From: Camelimonas lactis
Lineage (GTDB): Bacteria; Pseudomonadota; Alphaproteobacteria; Rhizobiales; Beijerinckiaceae
Direction: 5' to 3'
Length of the DNA: 64,000 nucleotides
Assembly: GCF_004342915.1 (NCBI RefSeq)
Contig: NZ_SLWL01000010.1
Location: forward strand, 62,001-126,000
Positions 35,341 to 43,023 of the stretch are shown here, piece after piece. The translations under genes and the position numbers were made by a program. Numbering within the stretch: position 1 is the stretch's first letter; every line of letters begins with the position of its first letter. The notes below the pieces were generated by a model that made no database searches, was not told the origin of the DNA, and saw only the letters and a program-made list of their open reading frames with translations.

Positions 35341-36570
35341 TCATGGTTCAGGCTGGATTCGGCGCAGTCTGGCTGCCCAGGCCAGGGCCAGGCCCGCCAG
35401 GGCAATCGGGATGAACGACAGCCAGAGCACCGTGTTCCAGCCATAGGTCGTCAGCAACCCACCGGAAAGAAATGAGCCAAACGCCATCGTGCCGAAGACC
35501 AGGAAGTCGTTGAGGGACTGGACCCGGGTTTTTTCTTCCGGGCGGTGGCATTCAAGCACAAGCGCCGAGGCGCCGACGAAACCGAAGTTCCAGCCAACGC
35601 CAAGCAGCACCAGGGTGAGCCAGAAGTGGCCGACGTCAACGCCCGTCAGGCCGGCGGCCGCGGCGGCCGCTATCAGCAGCATGCCGGCGGCGACAACCCG
35701 TGCGACGCCAAATCGCGTGATGAGCTGGCCGGTGAAAAAGCTTGGCCCATACATGGCGATGACGTGCCACTGCAGGCCCAGATTGGCGTCTGTCTGGGAG
35801 AGGCCGCACATCTGCATCGCCAGCGGCGCCGCCGTCATGAGAAAATTCATCAGCAGATAGGAAACAACCCCGCAAACGACGGCGACAATGAAGCGCGGTT
35901 GCCGGGCGATGACGGCGAGCGGCCGTCCGCCTGAAGCTTCCTCCGTGGTTGACGCCGGCAGCCGGACGCTGGACAGCAGAAGCGCTGACAGGGCCGCCAC
36001 AAGCGCCTGCGCCAGGTAGGTGGCCGCGAACATGTAGGGCGCCCAGATATCCATCGTGTAGGTGACGAGTTGCGGGCCGATCACGCCGGCGAACACGCCC
36101 CCGGCCATGACGGTGGACAGGGCGCGCGGCCGACGCGCGGGCGGGGCGCAGTCGGCGGCCGCGAAGCGGAACGACAGCACGACAGCGGCGTAGCCGCCGC
36201 CCAGGAATGTGGCGACGCAAAACAGCCAGAACGATCCATAGGCCACCGCCAGCGCGGCGATGAGGCCGGCGAGGACGCCGCATCCCGTCCCCGTCAGGAA
36301 CGCCGTGATGCGGCCGTGCCGGCGGGCAATGACGCCGGCCGGCAGGGTGCAGATCGCCATGCCCACGACGAAAATGGAAATTGGCAGCGTCGCCAGCAGC
36401 GGGCTGGGCGCCAGCGTATGGCCGACAATCGCGCCGGTCGCATAGACGACGATGGCGTTGGCCCCGGCCAGCGCCTGGGCGATCGCCAGCTTCAGAACAT
36501 TGCTTCGCTCGAAGCGATATGGGGAGGCTTCCGGCAGATCGGCGAGGGGGCTGGTTTTCGCGTGTGTCAT
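35341..36570 (-). CDS. MFS transporter
   Basis: The 409-residue protein has about twelve hydrophobic segments and the MFS loop motif: after helix 2, AGVIARRHGRITAFLTGTGC (residues about 78-97) is the loop 2-3 signature. The middle loop is charged (LPASTTEEASGGRPLAVIAR). The stop lies only about 40 bases from the end of the CRISPR array. It is divergent from an AraC regulator gene, a common pairing for drug or metabolite exporters. The substrate cannot be predicted. Confidence 0.88.
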   Translation of the reverse strand: MTHAKTSPLADLPEASPYRFERSNVLKLAIAQALAGANAIVVYATGAIVGHTLAPSPLLATLPISIFVVGMAICTLPAGVIARRHGRITAFLTGTGCGVLAGLIAALAVAYGSFWLFCVATFLGGGYAAVVLSFRFAAADCAPPARRPRALSTVMAGGVFAGVIGPQLVTYTMDIWAPYMFAATYLAQALVAALSALLLSSVRLPASTTEEASGGRPLAVIARQPRFIVAVVCGVVSYLLMNFLMTAAPLAMQMCGLSQTDANLGLQWHVIAMYGPSFFTGQLITRFGVARVVAAGMLLIAAAAAAGLTGVDVGHFWLTLVLLGVGWNFGFVGASALVLECHRPEEKTRVQSLNDFLVFGTMAFGSFLSGGLLTTYGWNTVLWLSFIPIALAGLALAWAARLRRIQPEP

Positions 36571-36733
36571 GGGATCCCGGACAATGACCAGTTAACAAGG
36601 GCCTCTCGTGGGCATCGCGACACGGGGAGGCGCTGGCCGCATGGGGCGTTGCGCGATAATAGCCGCTGACGGCGGTGACTGTATTTCGACGGGGCGTCAT
36701 TCTATATCGGGAATCCGCCAACAAGGAACGTCC

Positions 36734-37522
36734 ATGTCCTGGGAGACAATAGCGCCACCGCCAGAAGCGCTGCCGCCGGACCCGATAACGGTTCGTGCCC
36801 AGACCATCCCGCCCCGTCATTATTTTCCCGAGCATTCCCACCTCTGGCATCAGCTGGTCTATGCGATAGACGGCGTGCTCGCGGTGCATGCGGAGGAGCG
36901 ATCGTTTGTGATTTCGCCGGAGCAGGCGGTCTGGCTGCCGGCCGGCGTTGTGCACCGGGTTGGTTCGCTTCAAGGCGCCGAGTTCCGCAGCCTGTGGATT
37001 GCCGGGCGCGCTGGCGCCGATCTGCCGGCGGCGCCCGTGCTTTTTGGCGTATCGCCGTTGCTGCGGGCGCTGATTGTCGAGGCGGCGGCCATCGCCGCCC
37101 ATGCGGATGAAGACGGTTACGTGGGCAGGGTGGCGCGGCTGATTCTCGACCAGCTGCGCCGCGCCACGCCGCTGCTGACCGCGCTGCCCTGGCCGCGCAG
37201 CAGGGCGTTGGGCGCACTGTGCGAGGTCCTGCACGCCAACCCCGCCGACGCCCGCTCCCCCGAAGCGTGGGGAAAAATGTTGGGTATGTCGTCGCGGACG
37301 CTGGCCCGCCGTTTCGAGACGGAACTCGGCATGAGCCTGCGCGCCTGGCGGCGACGCCTGCGCCTGTTCAGGTCGATCGAGCTGATGGGCGGCGGCTTGA
37401 CGGTGACCCGCACCGCAATGGCGCTTGGATACAGCTCCACATCCGCGTTCGTCCATGCCTTTCGCATGGAGATGGGAAGCAGCCCCCAGTCATACATGTC
37501 CCGGCGCGGCATGGAAGCGTAG
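36734..37522 (+). CDS. AraC-family transcriptional regulator with cupin sensor
   Basis: The 262-residue protein has an N-terminal cupin domain (FPEHSHLWHQLVYAIDGVLA, then ISPEQAVWLPAGVVHRVGSL) and a C-terminal AraC DNA-binding domain with two helix-turn-helix units (EAWGKMLGMSSRTLARRFET and VTRTAMALGYSSTSAFVHAF). The closing GSSPQSYMSRRG is typical. The ATG at 36734 follows AAGGAACG. It is divergent from the MFS gene with a 163-base gap and probably controls that gene. The effector is unknown. Confidence 0.93.
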   Translation: MSWETIAPPPEALPPDPITVRAQTIPPRHYFPEHSHLWHQLVYAIDGVLAVHAEERSFVISPEQAVWLPAGVVHRVGSLQGAEFRSLWIAGRAGADLPAAPVLFGVSPLLRALIVEAAAIAAHADEDGYVGRVARLILDQLRRATPLLTALPWPRSRALGALCEVLHANPADARSPEAWGKMLGMSSRTLARRFETELGMSLRAWRRRLRLFRSIELMGGGLTVTRTAMALGYSSTSAFVHAFRMEMGSSPQSYMSRRGMEA

Positions 37523-37822
37523 CGATGCCCCCCAATGCGGCTGGCTTTCCAGGCGGGCGCCGTCCACATGCCTGAAGGCAACGGCGTTCCACCGGCTGCT
37601 GTGCTGGGGGGCGTGCGCAGCAGCAGGGGATGTCATGCGCGGGGCGACGCACTCCCGGATGTCGACCACGATGATTTACAATCGTGGCGGCGTGGAGCAG
37701 TCGTCCCAGGTGGCGGAACCGCGGCGGGCGAGGAGAAACGCCTCAAGAGCGAAGCCGTCACAAGGGTGGTAATAACGCCTATTTTCTGGAAGATGAATTG
37801 ACCGCAACCACTTGAAAAGTAA

Positions 37823-37840
37823 GTGGTGCCCAGGGACGGA
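37823..37840. repeat. left attachment site (attL core), copy of the tRNA-Phe 3' end
   Basis: GTGGTGCCCAGGGACGGA is identical to 43006-43023, the 3' end (T-arm, acceptor and CCA) of tRNA-Phe. A second copy of a tRNA 3' end with no tRNA attached is the usual footprint of integrase-mediated insertion into a tRNA gene. The two copies are 5,183 bases apart. Confidence 0.85.
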
Positions 37841-37903
37841 CCGGGCATCTGACGAAAAAAAATCAATAAAATCAATGGCTCTGTGCCCCGATCTTCCTCA
37901 GCT

Positions 37904-37924
37904 TTGTACCACCATGTTGGACCA
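37904..37924 (+). promoter_or_regulatory. left pair of candidate integrase arm-type sites
   Basis: TTGTACCA (37904-37911) and TTGGACCA (37917-37924) are direct repeats with a 13-base period, 63 bases inside the left att core. The right end of the island has the same two words with the same period and distance, in mirror order. This fits arm-type binding sites of a tyrosine recombinase. Confidence 0.55.
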
Positions 37925-38109
37925 TCTGTCGACCGACAGGCTCCACAGTTTGGTTCCGCTTTTGGGAACCGCATCATTGCCGCTGAGCCGCGCGCCCTCC
38001 GATTTGCTGGCGCTGACTTCCCAATTCCGGTATTTCGCTATGAGTTCCTTGACTCAAGATAGAGTGTGGCAATAGCCTGTTATTGGGTGCGCGCGAGGGG
38101 ACGTTTCAG

Positions 38110-39267
38110 TTGAGTGCTGCGTTTGACGAAGTCATCCTAGCTTTAGGCGATCCAGACACTGCAGAAAGTGGCGGCGCTCATAATCAGAAGGGAATCGAGT
38201 TTCAGAAGAATTGGGCGATCGTGAAAATGTTCGCTTTGAAGGAAGAGTCTGCTATCGATTTCCTTTTCCTGTTTGAGGCTATCCAAGACGTCGCGATACT
38301 AGATTCGACCTCAGATCCTACCAGAATAGAAGTATTTCAAATCAAAAAGAAAGATCGCATGGAATGGACGTGGTCGGCGCTTACTAATCTGCATACCCCC
38401 GACGATCCTTCCAAAAAGTCGACGGGCAAGGCCAAGAAGACGAAGCCGCTGGATGGAGTAGCCGATAGCCCACTCGGAAAGCTTGCTGCCTCACTCGCCA
38501 GTTTCAAGACCTTGGAACATACGGGGAATTTTATTTCCAACGCAGGATGCAATCTTGCGCTAGCTTCTGGCGGCAACGTAGCAACATCCCTCCCGAGTGC
38601 GCTATGCGAGCTACCCGCGCACTTTACTGATCTGCTTCAGGCCGCGCTCGACACTGTGTACAAGCGTGGCGGCGTGAAAGCTGACTTGTCGAAGATTAAG
38701 CTCGAAAAGGTCGATGTGCCTGTGGATGACGCGCAGACCTATACGATAGGCATTGTACACAAATACCTAGACAGGGTGAGTCCCTTGCACGCTGGACAGG
38801 CTCGGGCTTTCGTCGAGAGCTTGCTGGCTAAGTTGGGCCCGCTTGGAGCGAAGACGGCTAAGGCCAGAACAATAGAGGAAATGAGCGCGCGGCACGGCTA
38901 TAGCTTGGAGCAGCTGAACGCTGCCTTGGGGGACCTCCAGCGGACCCCCGACATGGATTTCCATCTTAAGCAATGGCTTGACCGCCTTTCGAAGGAAAGG
39001 CTTGTATTCTGGGAGATTTCGCAGATACGCGCGGCAGCCGCCGCCATATTAAGCCGGAAGCTATTCGGGGGGTCTTTGCCTGCCGACGACGCGATCTCAG
39101 CGTGCTGCGATGAGTGGCTAGCAGTTAACAAACTTGAACCAAATCTCATGCCCTTTTTCGAAAGGGGGACTACGCATCTACGCGCGCGATTTCCCACGGC
39201 CAAGAAGGCCGAACTTCAAGCTCATTTTTTGTTGAAAGCGATCGAGCAATGCGTAGACCAGAGCTAG
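38110..39267 (+). CDS. DUF4297/Cap4-type dsDNA nuclease domain protein (Lamassu LmuA-like)
   Basis: The 385-residue product has an N-terminal nuclease domain of the DUF4297 kind: SGGAHNQKGIEFQKNWAIVK (residues 20-39), then FLFEAIQDVAILD with E56 and D60, then VFQIKKKD with Q77 and K79. This is the restriction-endonuclease-like E...D...QxK core of Cap4/LmuA effectors. Residues 150-385 are helical with no domain I know. The TTG at 38110 follows GAGGGG (38095-38100) and is preferred; a TTG at 38083 has no such site. The SMC-like ATPase gene starts 33 bases downstream, so they form a two-gene operon. The base composition is well below that of neighbours, a sign of transfer. Confidence 0.75.
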   Translation: MSAAFDEVILALGDPDTAESGGAHNQKGIEFQKNWAIVKMFALKEESAIDFLFLFEAIQDVAILDSTSDPTRIEVFQIKKKDRMEWTWSALTNLHTPDDPSKKSTGKAKKTKPLDGVADSPLGKLAASLASFKTLEHTGNFISNAGCNLALASGGNVATSLPSALCELPAHFTDLLQAALDTVYKRGGVKADLSKIKLEKVDVPVDDAQTYTIGIVHKYLDRVSPLHAGQARAFVESLLAKLGPLGAKTAKARTIEEMSARHGYSLEQLNAALGDLQRTPDMDFHLKQWLDRLSKERLVFWEISQIRAAAAAILSRKLFGGSLPADDAISACCDEWLAVNKLEPNLMPFFERGTTHLRARFPTAKKAELQAHFLLKAIEQCVDQS

Positions 39268-39300
39268 CGCGCCTCGTCAGGAGCCTGCGGACAAAGTCAT

Positions 39301-41025
39301 ATGAAAAACTTCAAATTCAAAAGTATATGGTTGCTCTCAGAAAGCGAGCAGCGGGCGAGGGAGGAGAGCTTCAGCCCGAAAAAGACGTTGCTGGTGGGGA
39401 TGAATCACACCGGAAAATCGAGCCTAGTTAAGTCGCTTTTCACTGCACTCGGAGCGATTCCCACCGGCGAACTCGATCGATGGAGCAAAGACGCGGCGAT
39501 TCTGGTCGAGTTTTCCATTGATGAGACAGGTTATTATGTTGTCCAGCAACGCAATCACCGTGGACTTTTCGACGCCGCCGGAAATCTGTGTTTCGCTTCC
39601 GCTAATGCGACCGACTGGGGCCGTAGATTTGCTGACCTCATTGGGTTCAACTTGGTTCTTGCCGACCAGCAATCAAATTCTGTGAGAGGAGATGCAAGAG
39701 CGTTCTTCCTACCCTTTTACATAAATCAGGATGGAAGTTGGCTCGCAAATTGGTCGACGTTTACTGCATTGCAGCAGTACAGGAAGCCGGTCGACTCCGT
39801 GCTTGAGTATTTCACAGGCGTCAAGCCGCCGGTGTATTATGAACTCAATTCGCAGAAGTTGGCCCGACAGAAAGAACTCGCCGAACTCAGAGGCGAAGAG
39901 AATGTCATCAAAAGCATTAGGGATCGGTTCTGCAAGATCGTGCCTGTTGATGGCCCAAAAACGATGCCGGACATCTTCAAGCAGGACATCGCACGGCTGA
40001 CAGAAGAGATCACGGCGCTGAACGTAGAGCAGGAGAAGCTCAGGTATACCCTCGTACGGGAAAAGGAAGCTGCCGAAAGCCTTGACCTGCAAGTCCAAAT
40101 GGCAGAGCAGGCTTTGGCTCATTATGACAGTGATGCCGTGTTTCTGCAAAGAGAGCCGCACGAGGTGCTGGTCTGCCCTATCTGTCATGCCGAGCATGAC
40201 AAGAGCTTTCTGGACATTTTGCGCTATTCCGAGGATGCCCGTGTTCTTCGAAGTCTCGCTGTTCAATTAAAATCTGATTCTCGAAAAGCGGTTGAGATTT
40301 TGCAGAGTTCGAAGGGTCGTCTAAGGTTACTTGACGACAACTACAGCCGGATTTCGGCCATTCTTGAGACGCGACGGGGCGATCTGCGGTTGGACGATGT
40401 TGTTCGAGCCATGGGTGCCGAATCTGCGTTTACTGCCTTCGATGCCGAACTGGGTGAACTCGAAGCAAAGATAAATCCCTTGGTGACGGCGATCGATAGG
40501 TTAATGGCACAGCTTGACGAACTGGCCAGCCCAAAAAGGTCCAAGAATATCCTCTCTATTTTCCGGGCCTCTTATGCCACCGCATTGCATGCGCTTAATA
40601 TGCCACCTGTTGAAACCAAGAAAATGAGGCTTAACAGTCGACCAAAGATTTCCGGGAGCGGCGGGCCAAGATCCATATTAGCGTACTATGCTGCCCTTTG
40701 GTTTACTTCTCGAAGTGAATACGGTTCGTTTTACATGCCTGTGGTCATAGATTCTCCGCAGCAGCAAGGGCAAGACACCGCGAACTTACCGATCATGATC
40801 GAGTACATCGCCAAGAAATTGCCAGATGATATGCAGATCATACTAGCCTCGGAAACGACGACGACGTCGAGTTTCGATAAGGTTATCCAACTCGATGAGG
40901 CCTATCATCTTCTCAAGGTAGATCAATACGACCATATCTACCGGTTCATGCGCCCATTCATTGATGCCATGTACGAAAATTTGCTCGGTAGTGAAGACCC
41001 AGACGATGAGACTCTAGAGTCGTAG
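39301..41025 (+). CDS. SMC/Rad50-like ATPase with zinc-hook-like CxxC (Lamassu LmuB-like)
   Basis: The 574-residue protein has Walker A VGMNHTGKSSLV (G33-S40), an ABC-type signature region SGSGGPRSILAYYAAL (from residue 451) and a Walker B-like VVIDSPQQQGQD (D484). A CPICH motif (C292, C295, H297) lies between two predicted coiled coils, about residues 205-285 and 305-420, as in a short zinc-hook SMC protein. The family normally senses or bridges DNA ends and activates a partner nuclease, here the DUF4297 gene upstream. It is short for LmuB. The ATG at 39301 has only a distant AGGAG. Low GC marks it as acquired. Other ABC-nuclease conflict systems (ABC-3C type) are possible alternatives. Confidence 0.75.
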   Translation: MKNFKFKSIWLLSESEQRAREESFSPKKTLLVGMNHTGKSSLVKSLFTALGAIPTGELDRWSKDAAILVEFSIDETGYYVVQQRNHRGLFDAAGNLCFASANATDWGRRFADLIGFNLVLADQQSNSVRGDARAFFLPFYINQDGSWLANWSTFTALQQYRKPVDSVLEYFTGVKPPVYYELNSQKLARQKELAELRGEENVIKSIRDRFCKIVPVDGPKTMPDIFKQDIARLTEEITALNVEQEKLRYTLVREKEAAESLDLQVQMAEQALAHYDSDAVFLQREPHEVLVCPICHAEHDKSFLDILRYSEDARVLRSLAVQLKSDSRKAVEILQSSKGRLRLLDDNYSRISAILETRRGDLRLDDVVRAMGAESAFTAFDAELGELEAKINPLVTAIDRLMAQLDELASPKRSKNILSIFRASYATALHALNMPPVETKKMRLNSRPKISGSGGPRSILAYYAALWFTSRSEYGSFYMPVVIDSPQQQGQDTANLPIMIEYIAKKLPDDMQIILASETTTTSSFDKVIQLDEAYHLLKVDQYDHIYRFMRPFIDAMYENLLGSEDPDDETLES

Positions 41026-41034
41026 CAGCCGTTT

Positions 41035-41242
41035 CGCTCCGGCGCCCTTCTCAAGGGGGAGCGGCTTTCCAGAGGTTCTCAGGAATGTTTTGGACCGTTG
41101 CCATGGACTGCCTTGCCTCAGGGTCAGAGGTGAGAGGCAATCCCGGAGTGGTCCCCCACGGCGCAAACCGCAGGGGACCCGCGTCTTAGGTCAGAGACGA
41201 ACCCAGAGGGTCAGGCGATACCAGCGCTTGGCCCTCTTTTTT
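41035..41242 (+). ncRNA. candidate structured RNA, five successive hairpins ending in a terminator
   Basis: Five stems follow one another: CGCTCC/GGAGCG (41035-41063, with an inner CCCTT/AAGGG), TTGCCTC/GAGGCAA (41113-41140), GGTCCCC/GGGGACC (41150-41179, with an inner CGG/CCG), CGTCT/AGACG (41182-41199), and AGAGGGTCA/TGGCCCTCT (41205-41237). The last is followed by five T (41238-41242). The first begins ten bases after the ATPase stop and could itself end that transcript, leaving 41085-41242 as a separate small RNA or a structured 3' tail. No known RNA family is recognised, and pairing was judged by eye. Confidence 0.4.
41205..41242 (+). terminator. intrinsic terminator downstream of the defence pair
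   Basis: The stem AGAGGGTCA (41205-41213) with TGGCCCTCT (41229-41237), including one G-T wobble, is followed by TTTTT. This is a standard Rho-independent terminator for the plus strand, about 180 bases after the ATPase stop codon. Confidence 0.65.
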
Positions 41243-41340
41243 GTCCATGCCAGCCGTCGAAGGCCTCGATTGGCTAGCCGCTGTCTTCAACAAGGTCGCC
41301 ATTGGGGCCAGGTTCAGTTGGACGGGGTCCGGTCCCATAG

Positions 41341-41811
41341 TCAGGCCGGCTTTTTCAAACGCTTGATGCTGTTCCCGGCCTGTGCCTGCCCCGAGGCCCA
41401 GCGACATAGCTGGTCCACGGTCTCGTTCTCTTGGACACCACTGTGCCCTCGGACCCACTCAAGGCGAACCCCTGGCCGCACGTCCAGCGCCGCCCAGAGT
41501 TCCTTAACCAGGTCATCGTTCGCCACGGGCTCCCGCTTGGAGGTCTTCATCCCGTTCTTTTCCCACTTGGCTCTCCAGGTGGTCGCTGCCCCAATGACAT
41601 ATTGGTTGTCGGAATAGACCGTGCCCGGCTCGTCGCCCTCGGGTATCTCCTTGATTGCCTTGAGAAGTCCGAACATCTCGGCGCGGCTGTTGGTCCGGGT
41701 CTCGCTGCCGCTGTTCCCAAGGACCGTGTAGCTCGTACCGTCCGGTCGCCTGACCAGGATTGCCCAGCCTGAGGGGCCGGGATTGCCAAGGCTGGATTGC
41801 GCCGCAAAGAG
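41341..41811 (-). pseudogene. ribonuclease HI-like gene, start and first catalytic Asp lost
   Basis: On the minus strand a frame closed upstream by TAA at about 41820 encodes SSLGNPGPSGWAILVRRPDG, then TNSRAEMFGLLKAI, YSDNQYVIGAATTW, and VRGHSGVQENETVDQLCRWA. These are RNase HI blocks with the catalytic Glu, second Asp, His and last Asp in place. The expected TDGS before LGNPG reads AAQSS, and no start codon lies between the TAA and this point. The ATG at 41676 would give 111 residues lacking the first strand. So it lacks one catalytic Asp and a proper start. It lies inside the tRNA-Phe island. Confidence 0.65.
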
Positions 41812-42109
41812 TTGGCTGCGTTAGGATTGGACGAAGGCGATCTCTGGTGATTTTGACCCAGGGGCTCCTCAGGAGACCGGTAGGGCTCACCATGTTCAGG
41901 GAGAGGGGCTGAGGCCTTATCGTTCTTAGTTAACCCCCCCGGTCCCCCAGCAGGCAGGAGGTGGCCCTGTGAGCGTTGATCGGGCCTATGATTATTGATC
42001 CTTATTCCTGATTTCCCTTCACAGCAGCGCGGAGAAGGATGCAGACATGGGAGCATGGCCATAGGGCATGAGCTACCTGGCGCTGTGATGCTGTAGGGGG
42101 CTCTACAGC
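41812..42109. other. island interior without a recognised gene
   Basis: This stretch of about 300 bases upstream of the RNase HI remnant has only short overlapping frames, none with a domain. It includes a C-rich run near 41933 and stop codons in most frames. It may be the remains of deleted genes. Confidence 0.4.
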
Positions 42110-42295
42110 TTGGCTGGTCTTGGATGGCTAATCCATCCCTGGCACAAGGTTCCACGGCCACTCACGGCCTTCTCCAGGTCACCACAGGACACCGCCCAGT
42201 GGCTTATGGTGCCAGTGGGGGTCTTCCTGATTGCACAGGTCGCCGCTGCCGTGCTGTTGTCGATCCCTTGGGGTAACCAAAGGGGCACACGATGA
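42110..42295 (+). CDS. possible small membrane protein overlapping the next gene
   Basis: A 61-residue frame from TTG 42110, or 29 residues from ATG 42206, contains one hydrophobic segment (MVPVGVFLIAQVAAAVLLSI) and ends RGTR. Its TGA overlaps the ATG of the next plus-strand gene (ATGA), which hints at translational coupling. No family is recognised and there is no strong ribosome-binding site, so it may be chance. Confidence 0.3.
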   Translation: MAGLGWLIHPWHKVPRPLTAFSRSPQDTAQWLMVPVGVFLIAQVAAAVLLSIPWGNQRGTR

Positions 42296-42505
42296 AGACT
42301 ATTGCGCTGGCAACCTTGGGCCTGCTGGCCTTTACCGGGGCAGCTTCCGCCGCCTGCGACAGGTACGGCAACTGCTACAGTGGTGGGATCGGCTACAATG
42401 CCCGCACCGGGTCCCAGTGGAACTCCCACAGTTCCGGGTCCACCACCTACGGAACCGATAGTCGCGGCGACTCGTGGTCGTACAGCCGCGCTCGTGTCGT
42501 GGCGT
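42292..42505 (+). pseudogene. truncated small secreted protein gene
   Basis: The frame begins MKTIALATLGLLAFTGAASA, a clear signal peptide. The mature part starts ACDRYGNCYSGGIGYNARTG with two Cys, followed by a Ser/Gly/Thr-rich stretch ending in about DSWSYSRARVV. Beyond about 42490-42505 the frame continues to 42666, but that part is antisense to the integrase remnant and has no protein character. The gene has thus lost its C-terminus at a deletion junction with the integrase. The family resembles small periplasmic proteins of alphaproteobacteria. GGGGCACACG before the ATG is a weak ribosome-binding site. Confidence 0.6.
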
Positions 42506-42908
42506 CCACATGGAGCGCCTTCCGCCTGAGCAGGGTGTCGACCATGGCCCCGTTCCATTCTTCCAGCTTTCCCGCTTGGCGGAACTCCTGGTCGATCCTC
42601 AGAACATGGTCCCAGGTCGATGGGCTGCCGGGCTCGCCAGCAAATTGCGCGACCATCTCCGCATAGACGGTGCCAGCCAGAGCAACTATTTCACGATTGT
42701 TGAGCGTCAGGGCCGGGGAGCGCAAAGCCGCCCAGTGCGCTTCCACCTCGGCGGCGACAGCGGAGTGAGCTTCGCGGGCCTTGGCTGGGTCTTTGGTGCG
42801 GAGTGAGCGGCGCTCTTCACGCTTCCCCACGAGGGCTTGAAGGTCCTTTGGGACCACCCTGCGGAACCAGTACATGCCTGTCTTGGGATGTTTGAAAGGA
42901 CGAGCCAT
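42500..42908 (-). pseudogene. tyrosine-type integrase, N-terminal remnant beside tRNA-Phe
   Basis: The minus-strand frame starts MARPFKHPKTGMYWFRRVVP, then KDLQALVGKREERRSLRTKD and REAHSAVAAEVEAHWAALRS, the N-terminal DNA-binding part of a phage-type integrase (DUF6538-like). Homology stops at about LLRRKALHVDATT, near 42500, and a stop follows at 42447. About 136 residues remain of an expected 400 or more, so the catalytic R-H-R-Y part is gone. It reads away from tRNA-Phe, 98 bases inside the right att core, the normal place for the integrase of such an island. Confidence 0.75.
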
Positions 42909-42920
42909 CGAAAGGACCAT

Positions 42921-42941
42921 TTGGACCACCCGGTTGTACCA
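42921..42941 (+). promoter_or_regulatory. right pair of candidate integrase arm-type sites
   Basis: TTGGACCA (42921-42928) and TTGTACCA (42934-42941) are spaced 13 bases apart and end 64 bases before the right att core. They mirror the pair at 37904-37924. They also lie just upstream of the integrase remnant, where such sites are often found. Confidence 0.55.
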
Positions 42942-43005
42942 CTCGGGAGTCCTCAAGTCACTGATTTAGATGATTTCTTTGGTCCTTCAACCCCTTAGGG
43001 AAGTG

Positions 43006-43023
43006 GTGGTGCCCAGGGACGGA
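43006..43023. repeat. right attachment site (attR core) within tRNA-Phe
   Basis: GTGGTGCCCAGGGACGGA is the reverse complement of the last 17 bases of tRNA-Phe including CCA, plus one flanking base. It is identical to 37823-37840. Insertion here keeps the tRNA gene whole. Confidence 0.85.

Larger units (their letters stand above)
37523..38109. other. 587-base junction from core chromosome into the island, no gene recognised
   Basis: The stretch holds the end of the GC-rich core (to about 37780), the left att repeat (37823-37840), a 7-bp stem (ACCACTT 37807-37813, AAGTGGT 37821-37827) beside it, and two TTGKACCA motifs (37904-37924). Short frames cross it on both strands without a domain or a good start. 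The promoter of the nuclease gene at 38110 must lie in its right part, where base composition falls sharply. Confidence 0.5.
37823..43023. mobile_element. 5.2-kb genomic island integrated in tRNA-Phe, carrying a Lamassu-like defence pair
   Basis: Direct 18-bp repeats bound the element, the right one inside tRNA-Phe(GAA). TTGKACCA motif pairs, 13 bases apart, lie 63-64 bases inside each repeat and in mirror order, as expected of integrase arm sites around an attP. The cargo is a DUF4297 nuclease gene, an SMC-like ATPase gene, a hairpin-rich non-coding segment, an RNase HI pseudogene, a broken secreted-protein gene and a truncated tyrosine-type integrase next to the tRNA. The first 3 kb of cargo has clearly lower GC than the core genome. 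With its integrase truncated, the island is probably fixed unless helped in trans. Confidence 0.8.

Noticed and set aside
37633-38075. Short frames on both strands across the left att site
   Set aside because: No domain, no ribosome-binding site, and they span the core/island junction, so they would be chance fusions.
38110-41025. DUF4297-HerA type system (Gao_Her_DUF)
   Set aside because: The second gene has SMC/Rad50-type features (CPIC hook, coiled coils, ABC signature) and is not a HerA-like translocase.
41035-41242. Retron-type msr-msd RNA as an explanation for the hairpin run
   Set aside because: No reverse transcriptase gene is in the island and the stems are short and separate.
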